A stretch of 64,000 nucleotides of DNA, from contig CATNEN010000003.1 of NCBI GenBank assembly GCA_950097015.1, positions 6,908,001 through 6,972,000 on the forward strand, written 5' to 3'. The number at the start of each line of letters is the position of its first letter. The first letter of the stretch is position 1. Made by a program: the position numbers and the translations under genes. This document shows positions 45,431 to 57,275 of the stretch, piece by piece. The notes beneath the pieces were generated by a model. The model had not been told where the DNA came from and searched no databases. It worked only from the letters and a program-made list of their open reading frames with translations. Source of the DNA: Macrostomum hystrix. Taxonomy: Eukaryota; Platyhelminthes; Macrostomidae.

Positions 45431-45847
45431 CCGCACAAAAACAGCGCAGGTTCGGTTGCTGACGCCCGCATTCTGCAATGACGACGTCGTGGCATTGGCA
45501 ATGAGAAACTTAGTCGCTAAAAATGCCGAGCCATCAGCATTGACACCGGCGTCAATCAGGCAGCCTGGTCCGGCCGATCGAGAGCTCGACGCGATCGCGT
45601 CGGCAGCTTCATCGCCGGAGCAAGTCAGGAAAAACTCACAATCGTGCGGCCTTGCGGCGGCGCAGGCTGATGAGCAAACTAACGAGCGCTTTGCTGAAAT
45701 TAACTCGGTCGGATTAGTTAAGCTGTTGTAGAAATTGGAATTAGCTACAACAAACTGTTGAATTCGAGTCGACAACCCAGCAGATACTACGGGCATTGTC
45801 TGCACCGAGATTAGTCCAATGAATAGCAGGATGAACTTGCTAATCAT
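45431..45847 (-). CDS. Secreted PAN/apple-like protein, exon 1 with signal peptide
   Basis: ATG at 45847. MISKFILLFIGLISVQTMPV and VSA form a clear signal peptide (hydrophobic core, small residues before cleavage). After it come about 115 residues with six to seven Cys (LVCSSACAAARPHDCEFFLTC, PGCLID, RTCAVF) and an NRT sequon, in a layout like PAN/apple modules. The exon ends GTGCGG|gtatgt in phase 0. The product is probably extracellular. No ortholog recognised. Confidence 0.65.
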
Positions 45848-45954
45848 AATTGTCAGATCTGCACAAAAGAATAAGAGAAAGAGAAATACCAAGTACAAGT
45901 GTATTGTTTTATTTTTTACAATTGCACTAATTAACTACACCAGTGTCATAGAGT

Positions 45955-46120
45955 ACATTAGAACGAAACCATACGCCAGTACTAATAAACTATGCTAAAT
46001 ACTAGTAAAGTTCACTAGCACTAATAATTAAAGTTCACTATTACTAATCAAGTACGCTAGTACTAATAAAGTACGCTAGTACTTACTAAGTTCACTAGTA
46101 CTACACAAGTAACTTGCTAA
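45955..46120. repeat. Degenerate repeat (actagtactaataaagt)
   Basis: About eight units of 18-22 bp, the same family as the repeat at 48480-48690. Confidence 0.8.
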
Positions 46121-46235
46121 TCATAAATTTGGGATCTGCATGCTTGCGAATTGGGAGATTTTAGTCTGGATTTTTCTCCTCAATTGAAAGTAAAAAAACG
46201 TACGCACAGAAACATAAAGAATATAAATAATACCC

Positions 46236-46820
46236 CAATGACAAGTTATAGCCATCGACTCAATTTGAGCAGGTGTGTTATAGCCATAGACTCAATTTGA
46301 GCAGGTGTGTTATAGCCATCGATTCAATTTGAGCAGGTGTGTTATAGCCATAGACTCAATTTGAGCAGGTGTGTTATAGCCATCGATTCAATTTGAGCAG
46401 GTGTGTTATAGCCATAGACTCAATTTGAGCAGGTGTGTTATAGCCATAGACTCAATTTGAGCAGGTGTGTTATAACCATAGACTCAATTTGAGCAGGTGT
46501 GTTATAGCCATAGACTCAATTTGAGCAGGTGTGTTATAGCCATAGACTCAATTTGAGCAGGTGTGTTATAGCCATAGACTCAATTTGAGCAGGTGTGTTA
46601 TAGCCATAGACTCAATTTGAGCAGGTGTGTTATAGCCATAGGCTCAATTTGAGCAGGTGTGTTATAGCCATCGATTCAATTTGAGCAGGTGTGTTATAGC
46701 CATAGACTCAATTTGAGCAGGTGTGTTATAGCCATCGATTCAATTTGAGCAGGTGTGTTATAGCCATAGACTCTATTTGAGCAGGTGTGTTATAGCCATC
46801 GATTCAATTTGAGCAGGGTG
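46236..46820. repeat. 32-bp tandem array, about 18 copies
   Basis: Unit gttatagccatagactcaat plus ttgagcaggtgt. Two variants (catagactc and catcgattc) alternate at the ends and are uniform in the middle. Confidence 0.97.
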
Positions 46821-46859
46821 AACACAATAGGGCAGTCTAAAGTTTATTGCTGAAGAGAA

Positions 46860-46925
46860 CTAATTGCTTATCTTTGACTAAAATTCGAACTCCCGACCAC
46901 TCTATCAGAAGTAACTAACTAAAAA
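46860..46925 (-). mobile_element. tRNA-like fragment
   Basis: The minus strand reads cttctgatagagtggtcggg agttcgaatttt, an A/B-box-like arrangement with a B box (AGTTCGAAT). It lies just after the 32-bp array. Confidence 0.4.
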
Positions 46926-48064
46926 GTGGAGAGCGAACTGCTCTTTAATGCAACAAAATCTTATTTTACAGAACGATAAACATTTGAAGACTCACCGTTA
47001 ATTAGATTGAATCGAACCTAAAAATGTAGAATGTGGCAAAAAATTATCATTTTGCAGTTTCACCTTAAAATAGCTTCTTTAATCAACAGTTTCACCGAAC
47101 TAGAGAGCAAAACAAAGTTGGAGCTGGTTAAATAGAAAATAATTTTCTGCTTTCTCTAGTTGCCATGGCAACAGTTAGGCGCATGCGAGAAAATTAAATG
47201 AAAAAGAAGAGAGAGAGTTGCGGAACCCTTTGAGAAATATTGGACTGTTTTATCAAAGTGGTCAAGGAAGAACTCAACATAGCCTCTTAAGTGAGGAACA
47301 CAAGCACCTACCTACCTGAAAGTGTTCATGATTTTAAGTGTTTATAGAACGATGCCTGGCTTCAGAGAGAAACCAATATAGATTTTTTGAGCCAGACGTG
47401 AGCAAGCAATTTAATCAGTCGATTATCGAAATCCGGATTAACTTTGTTTGTGAATTTCAACGTGGATTTTCATTTTTTGGAAAGCTCAGAGAGATTAACC
47501 GCATCGTATGCTATTTTTATATTCAACAAATCTCAAAGCTAAATCATACTTTCAGCGTGTTTCATTTCCTGAGCAAAAATTTTCGTTTTGTAGAAAAAAA
47601 AATTAAACGAATAAGCAATCATCTACTAATAGTAGCACAAAAGGCACATACTGATTATTCAATGTAACAGCGATTTTGTAAAAAGGACGGATTTTTAGAA
47701 CCGTAGCAAGGCATTGCGGAAGATAGAAAATCATTACACACTCTTCAGTTGTCTAAACTGATATTTAAACAGTTTTCTCGAATAAGATTTTTTTAAGTTA
47801 TAAAAAACAAACAGAATGAAAACATTCTGAAGATTTTACGACACTCAGTAACTCTTATCGTCGTTAAGGTCTTACAAAATCTGTAAAATCGAAAAAATGG
47901 TCAGACGAAACAATAAATCGATAAAAAAGACGAAGCTGTACATTAATCAGACCAATCCGTGAATTGATTTGAACAATCTATGAATTGGTCAGACCAAACT
48001 GCAAATTGAACAATTCAATTCGATCTGTGAAACGATGGGACTAATCGGCAGATTGCTTCGGCAA
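46926..48064. other. Intergenic DNA between the PAN-like gene and KLHDC9
   Basis: AT-rich; the 109-codon frame at 47338 has no homology I can name and no clear composition signal. Confidence 0.5.
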
Positions 48065-48435
48065 TTAATGTATCCAATCCAATCGACACAACCGTCCAGT
48101 GACCTGACCATCGGCCAGGACACCGCCCTGAAGCCAGGCAACGCCGGTGGTCGGGCAGACGCTAGAAACAGCGCCGGAGACGGCAGACTCGGTCGGCGCC
48201 TGGCCGCAGTCGAAAGCTGCGGAGCCGCAGCGGTCCAGAAGGACAAAATGCGATGTCGGGCCTTTGTCCCGGCCGGTGAATGTCTCGCCGCCGTAGAGCA
48301 AAATCCGACCGTCGCCAGCGGCGAAAGCGGCATGACTTCGACGACCGTTTCGGCGGGGGTCGCTCAACCGGCAGGGGATGGACTTGGCGTCAAGGACGGC
48401 GGAGGCAAAGGAAGCGGCAGCGCGACAGATGGGGC
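48065..48435 (-). CDS. KLHDC9: KLHDC9-like protein, exon 3
   Basis: Acceptor caccgcccag|GC gives the two bases needed. It encodes PICRAAASFASAVLDAKSIP, CRLSDPRRNGRRSHAAFAAG and DGRILLYGGETFTGRD. RR(S/H)H...F...G...L.GGET.T..RD corresponds to the late kelch blade of KLHDC9. It ends AWLQGGVLADG...LDWIH, where the human protein also ends in LVGGFGEDG...LDFI. Stop TAA at 48065. Confidence 0.85.
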
Positions 48436-48479
48436 CTGGGCGGTGAAATACGACGGCTTAGTTTTTACAAGCGCACAAG

Positions 48480-48690
48480 TAAACGACATTAAAGTACATT
48501 CGAACAAGTACTACTTAAGTATGCTAGAACTAAAAAAGTACGTTTAAGTACTAATAAAGTACGCTAGTAATAATAAAGTACGCTAGTAATAATAAAGTAC
48601 GCAAGTAAAAATAAAGTACGCAAGTAAAAATAAAGTACGCTAGTACTAATAAAGTACTGTGTTGCTAAAGTACTGTAAGCTAGTACTAAA
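48480..48690. repeat. Repeat (aataaagtacgctagta), about ten units
   Basis: Units of about 20 bp in KLHDC9 intron 2; related to 45955-46120. Confidence 0.88.
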
Positions 48691-48730
48691 ATAAAATTTG
48701 GCCTGTGTCCATCAGACAAAGAATACTCAC

Positions 48731-49015
48731 TAGGCATCAGACCACGAAAAGTGTGCACCTCGGCGAGATGATCGGCTCGACCGCCAGTCACAACGAGCGA
48801 TCGTCCACGACCGGAGCCGCCGTCGTCAGCCAGGGCCACCGTGGCGTGGCCGCTGCGCGAGCCGACAACAATGCCGGGCTCTGAATAGGCGCAGGCGGCC
48901 GGTCGGCTGGCCCGGCCAGTCAGAAGGAAGGCGTTGCCGGATCTGCGCTGGGTGCGCAGCGAGCCTTCGCGACCAATCAGCAGGGCGGAAAATCTGTCGC
49001 TATCGCCACCGCTGG
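48731..49015 (-). CDS. KLHDC9: KLHDC9-like protein, exon 2
   Basis: Enters at gtccatcag|CC (two bases completing the codon left by exon 1) and exits at ATGCCTA|gtgagt in phase 1. It encodes SGGDSDRFSALLIGREGSLR, then TQRRSGNAFLL and SRSGHATVAL. The GREG..RTQRR.G..(Y/F) and RSGH.A.L stretches are distinctive for KLHDC9 among kelch proteins. Upstream of the acceptor the frame stays open into the repeat, which I treat as intron. Confidence 0.85.
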
Positions 49016-49099
49016 CTGATGGACGCCAGTAAAATGTAAAAAAAAATATTTTTGCGCGTGGGCCTCTCATCCATCTACTTTCTCGACTCATCTCTCTCA

Positions 49100-51338
49100 C
49101 TAAATTTCTCTTCCCATCTGATCCCAAACTTTATCTTCCTTTCTGATCCCAAACTTTATCTTCCCATCTGATCCCAAACTTTGTCCTCCTATCTGATCCC
49201 AAACTTTCTCCTCCTATCTGATCCCAAACTTTATCTTCCCATCTGATCCCAAAGTTTATCTTCCCATCTGATCCCAAACTTTGTCCTCCTATCTGATCCC
49301 AAACTTTCTCCTCCTATTTGATCCCAAACTTTATCTTCCCATCTGATCCCAAACTTTCTCTTCCCATCTGATCCCAAACTTTATCTTCCCATCTGATCCC
49401 AAACTTTCTCCTCCTATCTGATCCCAAACTTTATCTTCCCATCTGATCCCAAACTTTATCTTCCTTTCTGATCCCAAACTTTATCTTCCCATCTGATCCC
49501 AAACTTTGTCCTCCTATCTGATCCCAAACTTTCTCCTCCTATCTGATCCCAAACTTTATCTTCCCATCTGATCCCAAAGTTTATCTTCCCATCTGATCCC
49601 AAACTTTCTCCTCCTATCTGATCCCAAACTTTCTCCTCCTATTTGATCCCAAACTTTATCTTCCCATCTGATCCCAAACTTTCTCTTCCCATCTGATCCC
49701 AAACTTTATCTTCCTATCTGATCCCAAACTTTCTCCTCCTATTTGATCCCAAACTTTATCTTCCCATCAGATCCCAAACTTTCTCTTCCCATCTGATCCC
49801 AAACTTTATCTTCCCATCTGATCCCAAACTTTCTCCTCCTATCTGATCCCAAACTTTATCTTCCCATCTGATCCCAAACTTTATCTTCCCATCTGATCCC
49901 AAACTTTATCTTCCCATCTGATCCCAAACTTTATCTTCCCATCTGATCCCAAAATTTATCTTCCCATCTGATCCCAAACTTTCTCCTCCTATCTGATCCC
50001 AAACTTTATCTTCCCATCTGATCCCAAAGTTTATCTTCCCATCTGATCCCAAACTTTGTCCTCCTATCTGATCCCAAACTTTCTCCTCCTATCTGATCCC
50101 AAACTTTATCTTCCCATCTGATCCCAAAGTTTATCTTCCCATCTGATCCCAAACTTTCTCCTCCTATCTGATCCCAAACTTTCTCCTCCTATTTGATCCC
50201 AAACTTTATCTTCCCATCTGATCCCAAACTTTCTCTTCCCATCCGATCCCAAACTTTATCTTCCCATCTGATCCCAAACTTTGTCCTCCTATCTGATCCC
50301 AAACTTTCTCCTCCTATCTGATCCCAAACTTTATCTTCCCATCTGATCCCAAAGTTTAGCCTCCTATCTGATCCCAAACTTTATCTTCCCATCTGATCCC
50401 AAACTTTCTCCTCCTATCTGATCCCAAACTTTCTCCTCCTATTTGATCCCAAACTTTATCTTCCCATCTGATCCCAAACTTTCTCTTCCCATCTGATCCC
50501 AAACTTTATCTTCCCATCTGATCCCAAACTTTCTCCTCCTATCTGATCCCAAACTTTATCTTCCCATCTGATCCCAAACTTTATCTTCCCATCTGATCCC
50601 AAACTTTATCTTCCCATCTGATCCCAAACTTTATCTTCCCATCTGATCCCAAAATTTATCTTCCCATCTGATCCCAAACTTTATCTTCCCATCTGATCCC
50701 AAACTTTATCTTCCCATCTGATCCCAAACTTTATCTTCCCATCTGATCCCAAACTTTGTCCTCCTATCTGATCCCAAACTTTCTCCTCCTATCTGATCCC
50801 AAACTTTATCTTCCCATCTGATCCCAAAGTTTATCTTCCCATCTGATCCCAAACTTTCTCCTCCTATCTGATCCCAAACTTTCTCCTCCTATTTGATCCC
50901 AAACTTTATCTTCCCATCTGATCCCAAACTTTCTCTTCCCATCCGATCCCAAACTTTATCTTCCCATCTGATCCCAAACTTTCTCCTCCTATCTGATCCC
51001 AAACTTTATCTTCCCATCTGATCCCAAAGTTTATCTTCCCATCTGATCCCAAACTTTATCTTCCCATCTGATCCCAAACTTTCTCTTCCCATCTGATCCC
51101 AAACTTTATCTTCCCATCTGATCCCAAACTTTGTCCTCCTATCTGATCCCAAACTTTCTCCTCCTATCTGATCCCAAACTTTATCTTCCCATCTGATCCC
51201 AAACTTTCTCTTCCCATATGATCCCAAACTTTATCTTCCCATCTGATCCCAAACTTTATTTTCCCATCTGATACAAACTTTCTCTTCCTATCTGATCCCA
51301 AACTTTCTCTTCCCATAAGATCCCCAGTTTCTCTACCC
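49100..51338. repeat. 25-bp tandem array filling KLHDC9 intron 1, about 89 copies
   Basis: Unit atcccaaactttatcttccc plus atctg, with variant families ctcctcctatctg, gtcctcctatctg, ctcttcccatctg. A block with the rare ttcctttctg variant recurs at 49131 and 49456 (13 units apart). Confidence 0.98.
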
Positions 51339-51340
51339 AC

Positions 51341-51779
51341 CGGTAGCGCCGCTGGTCGTAGCAACCGCGGTGGCCGTGTGGCCACTGAGTCCAGCTCCCT
51401 TGGGGAAATCAGCCGGCTGAGCACTGCCGACCCATCTGCTCTCGACCGTGTCGTAGCAGGCCAATCCGCTGGTCCGTTGACGACCATCCCAACCGCCTAG
51501 CAACAACAGGTAGCGGTTGGCAACGGCCAGAGAGGCGTGACCGCACAGCGCGGGAGATTCCGAGCTAGTCAGATTGGTCCAAGCTCCACTATCTAATTGG
51601 CACCGGTGCAATTGATTGACAGGTGTCTGGCCGCGATACTGCTCCACACCGCCGTGAATGTACAGGCAGCCGGCAATCACCTGGCCAGTGTGTTCCGTCA
51701 CACGAGGTCCGCCAACTGGACTAACAGAATGCCAGGTTAGGCCAATCGAATCCGAACCAGCTGGCGAAGGTTTCGACAT
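51341..51779 (-). CDS. KLHDC9: KLHDC9-like kelch-repeat protein, exon 1
   Basis: First of three exons that join in phase (51779-51341, 49015-48731, 48435-48065; 1,095 bases, 364 residues; human KLHDC9 is about 350). The ATG at 51779 gives MSKPSPAGS; the frame extends upstream without another ATG. Kelch blades are visible: TGQVIAGCLYIHGG, and CGHASLAVANRYLLLLGGWDG followed by D....RWV. The GGWDG(R/S) and SGHT features are shared with KLHDC9. The product is a beta-propeller, probably cytosolic; function is poorly known. The donor CTACCG|gtgggt leaves phase 1. The following intron is almost wholly a 25-bp array. Confidence 0.85.
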
Positions 51780-51899
51780 TTGGCTGACGTTAGCCGACGA
51801 CCTGCGACACCGAAGGCGGCAGCTGCCTTCTAGTTGGTAACTGCTGGGAGACACGACTAGCGGTAATACTGACTCACTCTGGCTTCACAAGCTTGCACA

Positions 51900-53000
51900 G
51901 TGACTGTCCTGCCATATGATGTCCTATAGTGTCCTATCCTATCCTGTCCTATAGTGTCCTATCCTATCCTGTCCTATAGTGTCCTATCCTATCCTGTCCT
52001 ATAGTGTCCTATCCTATCCTGTCCTATAGTGTCCTATCCTATCCTGTCCTAGTGTCCTATCCTATCCTGTCCTATAGTGTCCTATCCTATCCTGTCCTAT
52101 AGTGTCCTATCCTATCCTGCCCTATAGTGTCCTATCCTATCCTGTCCTGTTGTGTCCTATCCTATCATGTCCTATATAGTGTCCTATCCTATCCTGTCCT
52201 ATAGTGTCCTATCCTATCCTGTCCTATAGTGTCCTATCCTATCCTGTCCTATAGTGTCCTATCCTATCCTGTCCTATAGTGTCCTATCCTATCCTGTCCT
52301 ATAGTGTCCTATCCTATCCTGTCCTATAGTGTCCTATCCTATCCTGTCCTATAGTGTCCTATCCTATCCTGTCCTATAGTGTCCTATCCTATCCTGTCCT
52401 ATAGTGTCCTATCCTATCCTGCCCTATAGTGTCCTATCCTATCCTGTCCTGTTGTGTCCTATCCTATCCTGTCCTGTTGTGTCCTATCCTATCCTGTCCT
52501 GTTGTGTCCTATCCTGTCCTGTTGTGTCCTATCCTATCCTGTCCTGTTGTGTCCTATCCTATCCTGTCCTGTTGTGTCCTATCCTATCCAGTCCTATCCT
52601 GTCCTATAGTGTCCTATCCTATCCTGTCCTATAGTGTCCTATCCTATCCTGTCCTATAGTGTCCTATCCTATCCTGCCCTATAGTGTCCTATCCTATCCT
52701 GTCCTATAGTGTCCTATCCTATCCTGTCCTATAGTGTCCTATCCTATCCTGCCCTATAGTGTCCTATCCTATCCTGTCCTGTTGTGTCCTATCCTATCCT
52801 GTCCTGTTGTGTCCTATCCTATCCAGTCCTATCCTGTCCTATAGTGTCCTATCCTATCCTGTCCTATAGTGTCCTATCCTATCCTGTCCTATCCTATCCT
52901 GTCCAGTCCTATTCAATCCAGTCCAGTCCTATCCTATCATGTCCAGTCCTATTCTATTTTGTCCTATCCTGTCCTGTCCTATCCTGTCTTGTCTTATTCT
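51900..53000. repeat. 25-bp tandem array, about 43 copies
   Basis: Unit gtcctatcctatcctgtcct plus atagt, with a tgttgt variant. It decays to shorter cctat units at the right end. It lies just upstream of KLHDC9 on its strand. Confidence 0.97.
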
Positions 53001-53357
53001 ATCGTATACAATTTTTCGTCTTTCTACCAGTTTTTTCATTCAGTTGAAAGGCAATAAGAAGCAGAAAAAGAATAAGCTTTAATCACATAATTATTGATCT
53101 ATTGAGTCTGAATCTGTTTACAGCAATATTGCATTCAGAGTGATTTGCCTAGTGACACTTCGATTTTAATAGTTACGAAATGATTAGTGGATGGAAAACA
53201 ACACTATACATGCGGCTCTAGAGTGCATTTTACTGTATCATATCTGTAAGATAAATAAATAACAAAGCAAACAATAACATGACTTGTAATCAGAATAGAG
53301 AGAACAATCAATCTAAAAAATGTACATAAAAATTTAAAACAAACTAATAAAATACGT

Positions 53358-53363
53358 TTTATT
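53358..53363 (-). terminator. Candidate poly(A) signal for NPRL3
   Basis: tttatt on the plus strand (AATAAA on the minus) about 47 bases past the NPRL3 stop codon. Confidence 0.45.
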
Positions 53364-53409
53364 TCCTTAAGTAGCCTACTAACAGTAGAAATAGAAGAAA
53401 AACGCCAGA

Positions 53410-53695
53410 TTAGGAAAGACCGAAAAAAGGCTGGCAAGCCCTATCAGGCAGCATGGTGGCTACCAGTATCGGTTGGAATTTGTCTACTAGGGCCACAATC
53501 TGAGACCGATGCCTGACCAGGTGATGAGCCAGGTGTTCAATGTGACAGCTGCGCGATTCGTCCAATTCTAATAGGTCGACAGCGTCGGCTAGCAGTTCTA
53601 GATCGGCCGGCTCGGCAGACTGGGGCAGACGTTGAATCACCAGCTGGGCGCACGGGGCCAGGCGCTCTCGGAGACGGGCTGGAAGCTGCGGCAAT
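53410..53695 (-). CDS. NPRL3: NPRL3, last exon
   Basis: Acceptor cattccaatcccag|A. It encodes LPQLPARLRERLAPCAQLVI, DLELLADAVDLLELDESRSC, HIEHLAHHLVRHRSQIVALV and DKFQPILVATMLPD. This aligns with the C-terminal helical region of NPRL3 ([45 protein letters not shown]). Stop TAA at 53410. Confidence 0.9.
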
Positions 53696-53699
53696 CTGG

Positions 53700-54270
53700 G
53701 ATTGGAATGAACGGTTGCTACGGTAAATAACTATTGGCTGCTAGGGAAAAAATTATTTGTTAGGGTAAATAACAAATAGTTGCTAAGGTCAATAATTAAT
53801 GGTTGCTAAGTCCGGCAGTTATCGTTTGCCAGGGAAAAAATAGTTTTGCTAGTTTAAATTTCGAATGGTTGCTAGGGAAAAATTATACTTTGCTACAGTT
53901 GCTAGGCGCAATTAGTTAATTGTTGCTATGGTAAATATTGAATGGTCACTTTGGAAAACATTGGTTGCTAAGGTAAATAAGTGGTTGCTAGGTTGGTAGA
54001 CGAATTAATAAATAGCTGCTAGAGAAAAAAGGTTGCTAAGGTAAATAACTAATGGTTTCTAGGGGCTATACCGAGCGTTTGCTTGGGTCGAAAGTAATTA
54101 GGTGAATGATCAGAAAGGGTCTGTAATAAATGGTTGCTATGGTCAATAGAAATGTTGTTAGGGTCAATATAAGTTTATAAAAAGGTACAAAATTAGAACT
54201 TATTTACAAACGGAAACTATGATGCATTTAGAGGCTAAAGTCTACATAAATTGGTTGCTAAGGACAGCAA
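53700..54270. repeat. Degenerate repeat (ggttgctagggtaaataa) in NPRL3 intron 4
   Basis: About 15 irregular copies of ggttgctaagg and taaataac-type segments of 25-45 bp. Confidence 0.75.
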
Positions 54271-54289
54271 AACTCATGGATTTGGAGAC

Positions 54290-54483
54290 ATTTGATTGTC
54301 GGCGCCGCCAAAAACGGCGTCGGTAACGTCGATCGGATCGGGCAGGAAGGTCACGTAGGTGTGCAGCTGAAGAAGCAGGCGCCGTCTGATCAGCCAGGTC
54401 AGGAGGTCGGGTGGCAGGTCGGCGGCCGGCTCGCGATCGCGCAGATCGCCCAGAGGAGCGTGCAGAGAGAATGCGGCCAACAC
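54290..54483 (-). CDS. NPRL3: NPRL3, exon 4
   Basis: Acceptor catctcgcag|GTG, phase 0. It encodes VLAAFSLHAPLGDLRDREP, then LLTWLIRRRLLLQLHTYVTF. The W.(L/I).RRLL.QLHTYV signature is diagnostic for NPRL3. The donor is not obvious. The next exon needs phase 2, which a weak site at AT|gtctcc (last coding base 54290) would satisfy, so the end is an estimate. Confidence 0.85.
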
Positions 54484-54514
54484 CTGCGAGATGGTGGGAT
54501 CAGATGTGAGCTTG

Positions 54515-56160
54515 GATTGGGATCTATGGATTAGGATTGGGATCTATGGATTAGGATTGGGATTTGTAGATTAGGATTGGGATCTATGGATTAGGATTGG
54601 GATCTGTAGATTGGGATTGGGATCTGTAGATTAGGATTGGGATCTATGGATTAGGATTGGGATCTGTAGATAAGGATTGGGATTTGTAGATTAGGATTGG
54701 GATCTGTGGATTAGGATTGGGATCTATGGATTAGGATTGAGATCTGTAGATTAGGATTGGGATCTATGGAATAGGATTGAGATCTGTAGATTAGGATTGG
54801 GATCTATGGATTAGGATTAAGATCTATGGATTAGGATTGGGATCTTTGGATTAGGATTGAGATCTGTAGATTAGGATTGGGATCTATGGATTAGGATTGA
54901 GATCTGTAGATAAGGATTGGGATCTATGGATTAGGATTGGGATCTGTAGATAAGGATTGGGATTTGTAGATTAGGATTGGGATCTGTGGATTAGGATTGG
55001 GATTTGTAGATTAGGATTGGGATCTATGGATTAGGATTGGGATCTGTAGATTGGGATTGGGATCTGTAGATTAGGATTGGGATCTATGGATTAGGATTGA
55101 GATCTGTAGATTAGGATTGGGATCTATGGATTAGGATTGAGATCTGTAGATTAGGATTGGGATCTATGGATTAGGATTGGGATCTGTAGATAAGGATTGG
55201 GATCTATGGATTAGGATTGAGATCTGTAGATTAGGATTGGGATCTATGGATTAGGATTGAGATCTGTAGATTAGGATTGGGATCTATGGATTAGGATTGA
55301 GATCTGTAGATTAGGATTGGGATCTATGGATTAGGATTGAGATCTGTAGATTAGGATTGGGATCTATGTATTAGGATTGAGATCTGTAGATTAGGATTGG
55401 GATCTATGGATTAGGATTGAGATCTGTAGATAAGGATTGGGATCTATGGATTAGGATTGGGATCTGTAGATAAGGATTGGGATTTGTAGATTAGGATTGG
55501 GATCTGTGGATTAGGATTGGGATTTGTAGATTAGGATTGGGATCTATGGATTAGGATTGGGATCTGTAGATTGGGATTGGGATCTGTAGATTAGGATTGG
55601 GATCTATGGATTAGGATTGAGATCTGTAGATTAGGATTGGGATCTATGGATTAGGATTGAGATCTGTAGATTAGGATTGGGATCTATGGATTAGGATTGA
55701 GATCTGTAGATTAGGATTGGGATCTATGGATTAGGATTGGGATCTGTAGATAAGGATTGGGATTTGTAGATTAGGATTGGGATCTGTGGATTAGGATTGG
55801 GATCTATGGATTAGGATTGGGATCTGTAGATTGGGATTGGGATCTGTAGATTAGGATTGGGATCTATGGATTAGGATTGAGATCTGTAGATTAGGATTGG
55901 GATCTATGGATTAGGATTGAGATCTGTAGATTAGGATTGGGATCTATGGATTAGGATTGAGATCTGTAGATTAGGATTGGGATCTGTGGATTAGGATTGG
56001 GATCTGTGGATTAGGATTGGGATCTGTGGATTAGGATTGGGATCTGTGGATAAGGATTGGGATTTGTAGATTAGGATTGGGATCTATGGATTAGGATTGG
56101 GATCTGTGGATTAGGATTGGGATCTGTGGATTAGGATTGGGATCTGTGGATTAAGGTTTG
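54515..56160. repeat. 20-bp tandem array filling NPRL3 intron 3, about 82 copies
   Basis: Unit attaggattgggatctatgg, with variants tgtaga, tgtgga, gagatc, ataagg. Blocks with gatctgtagattgggattgg recur at 54601, 55041, 55561 and 55821. No unit-length change is seen across the array. Confidence 0.98.
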
Positions 56161-56238
56161 GATGTTTCGATCAAGATTTTGATCAAAAGTACAATTCGAA
56201 TCTTCGAATCCCAGAAATATCCCAGAGGAGAGAAGTAC

Positions 56239-56666
56239 CTCAGCCAAGCTTGGCAGCGGCTGCGAGAATTTATCGCACTGACTCTGATAGTCGGCAATAA
56301 TGTTCGGACTCTCTTCTAGAAGCACATCCATTCTAGGATTGAGCACGTAGACGTTGGTCTCGGAGATGGGATGACAGACAATGGCCCAGCCCCACCGGAT
56401 CAGATGCTGAGCCAATTGTAGAGCAACAGAATAAGCTATGTCGGTCTCCAAGCGGACATCCAGAAGTGTTTTTTCAGGTGCCAGGGCTCGTAGAAACCGA
56501 AGCAGCAGCGGATTGCAGTCGATTGGCAGGTCGACGCCAGGACAGCCGTCAAGCCCGCCGATCACATTCGGATTCGATTTCACATCAATCAGTGGCAGAA
56601 TGCAGTGATAGGGCTGCAGGCCGGCTAGACAAGACTCAACTAGGCTGGGTAGCACATAACAACGAC
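56239..56666 (-). CDS. NPRL3: NPRL3, exon 3
   Basis: Acceptor ctcaaacag|GT completes the split Gly codon; donor GCTGAG|gtactt, phase 0. It encodes GLQPYHCILPLID, VDLPIDCNPLLLRFLRAL, then DIAYSVALQLAQHLIRWGWA and IVCHPISETNVYVLNP. These match the NPRL3 segments IRPYHALLLL, LPIDCSPALVRVIK and LQLAAHLVYWGKAIIIYPL followed by ENNVYMLSP. The downstream intron is a 20-bp array over about 94% of its length. Confidence 0.93.
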
Positions 56667-56809
56667 CTGTTTGAGAGCATGTGGGCCACTTTGGAATTTG
56701 AGTACAATTCAATCTGATCAACTACACTGTCCGGGTCATTCACATTTGATATAAGAGTTTGCGATTTGGAGGAATGCTTGGGAATGGGATAGATTCTTTC
56801 CAGATTAAC

Positions 56810-57275
56810 CTTATCTTGTCCTGCCCTGTCCTGTCTTATATTGTCCTATCCTATCTAATTCTGTCTTATCCTGTACTATCCTGTCCTATCCTAGATCCTA
56901 GCCTGTTCTATTCTAGATCCTAGCCTGTCCTATCCTAGATCCTAGCCTGTCCTATCCTAGATCCTAGCCTGTCCTATCCTAGATCCTATTCAGTCTTATC
57001 CTGTCCAATCCTATCCTAGATCCTGTCCTGTCCTGTCCTGTCCTATCCTAGATCCTATCCTGTCCTGTCCTATCCTAGATCCTATCCTATCCTAGATCCT
57101 ATCCTGTCCTGTCCTATCCTAGATCCTATCCTGTCCTGTACTATCCTAGATCCTATCCTGTCCTGTCCTATCCTAGATCCTATCCTGTCCTATCCTAGAT
57201 CCTGTCCTGTCCTATCCTATCCTAGATCCTATCCTATCTTATCCTGTCATATCCTATCCTCTCCTATCCTATCTT
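56810..57275. repeat. Repeat (cctatcctagatcctatcctgt), irregular
   Basis: Cct/gtcc-rich units of 15-25 bp in NPRL3 intron 2; similar in composition to the array at 51900. Confidence 0.9.

Noticed and set aside
47338-47667. 109-codon frame as a gene
   Set aside because: AT-rich, no recognisable motif, no start or splice support; probably chance.
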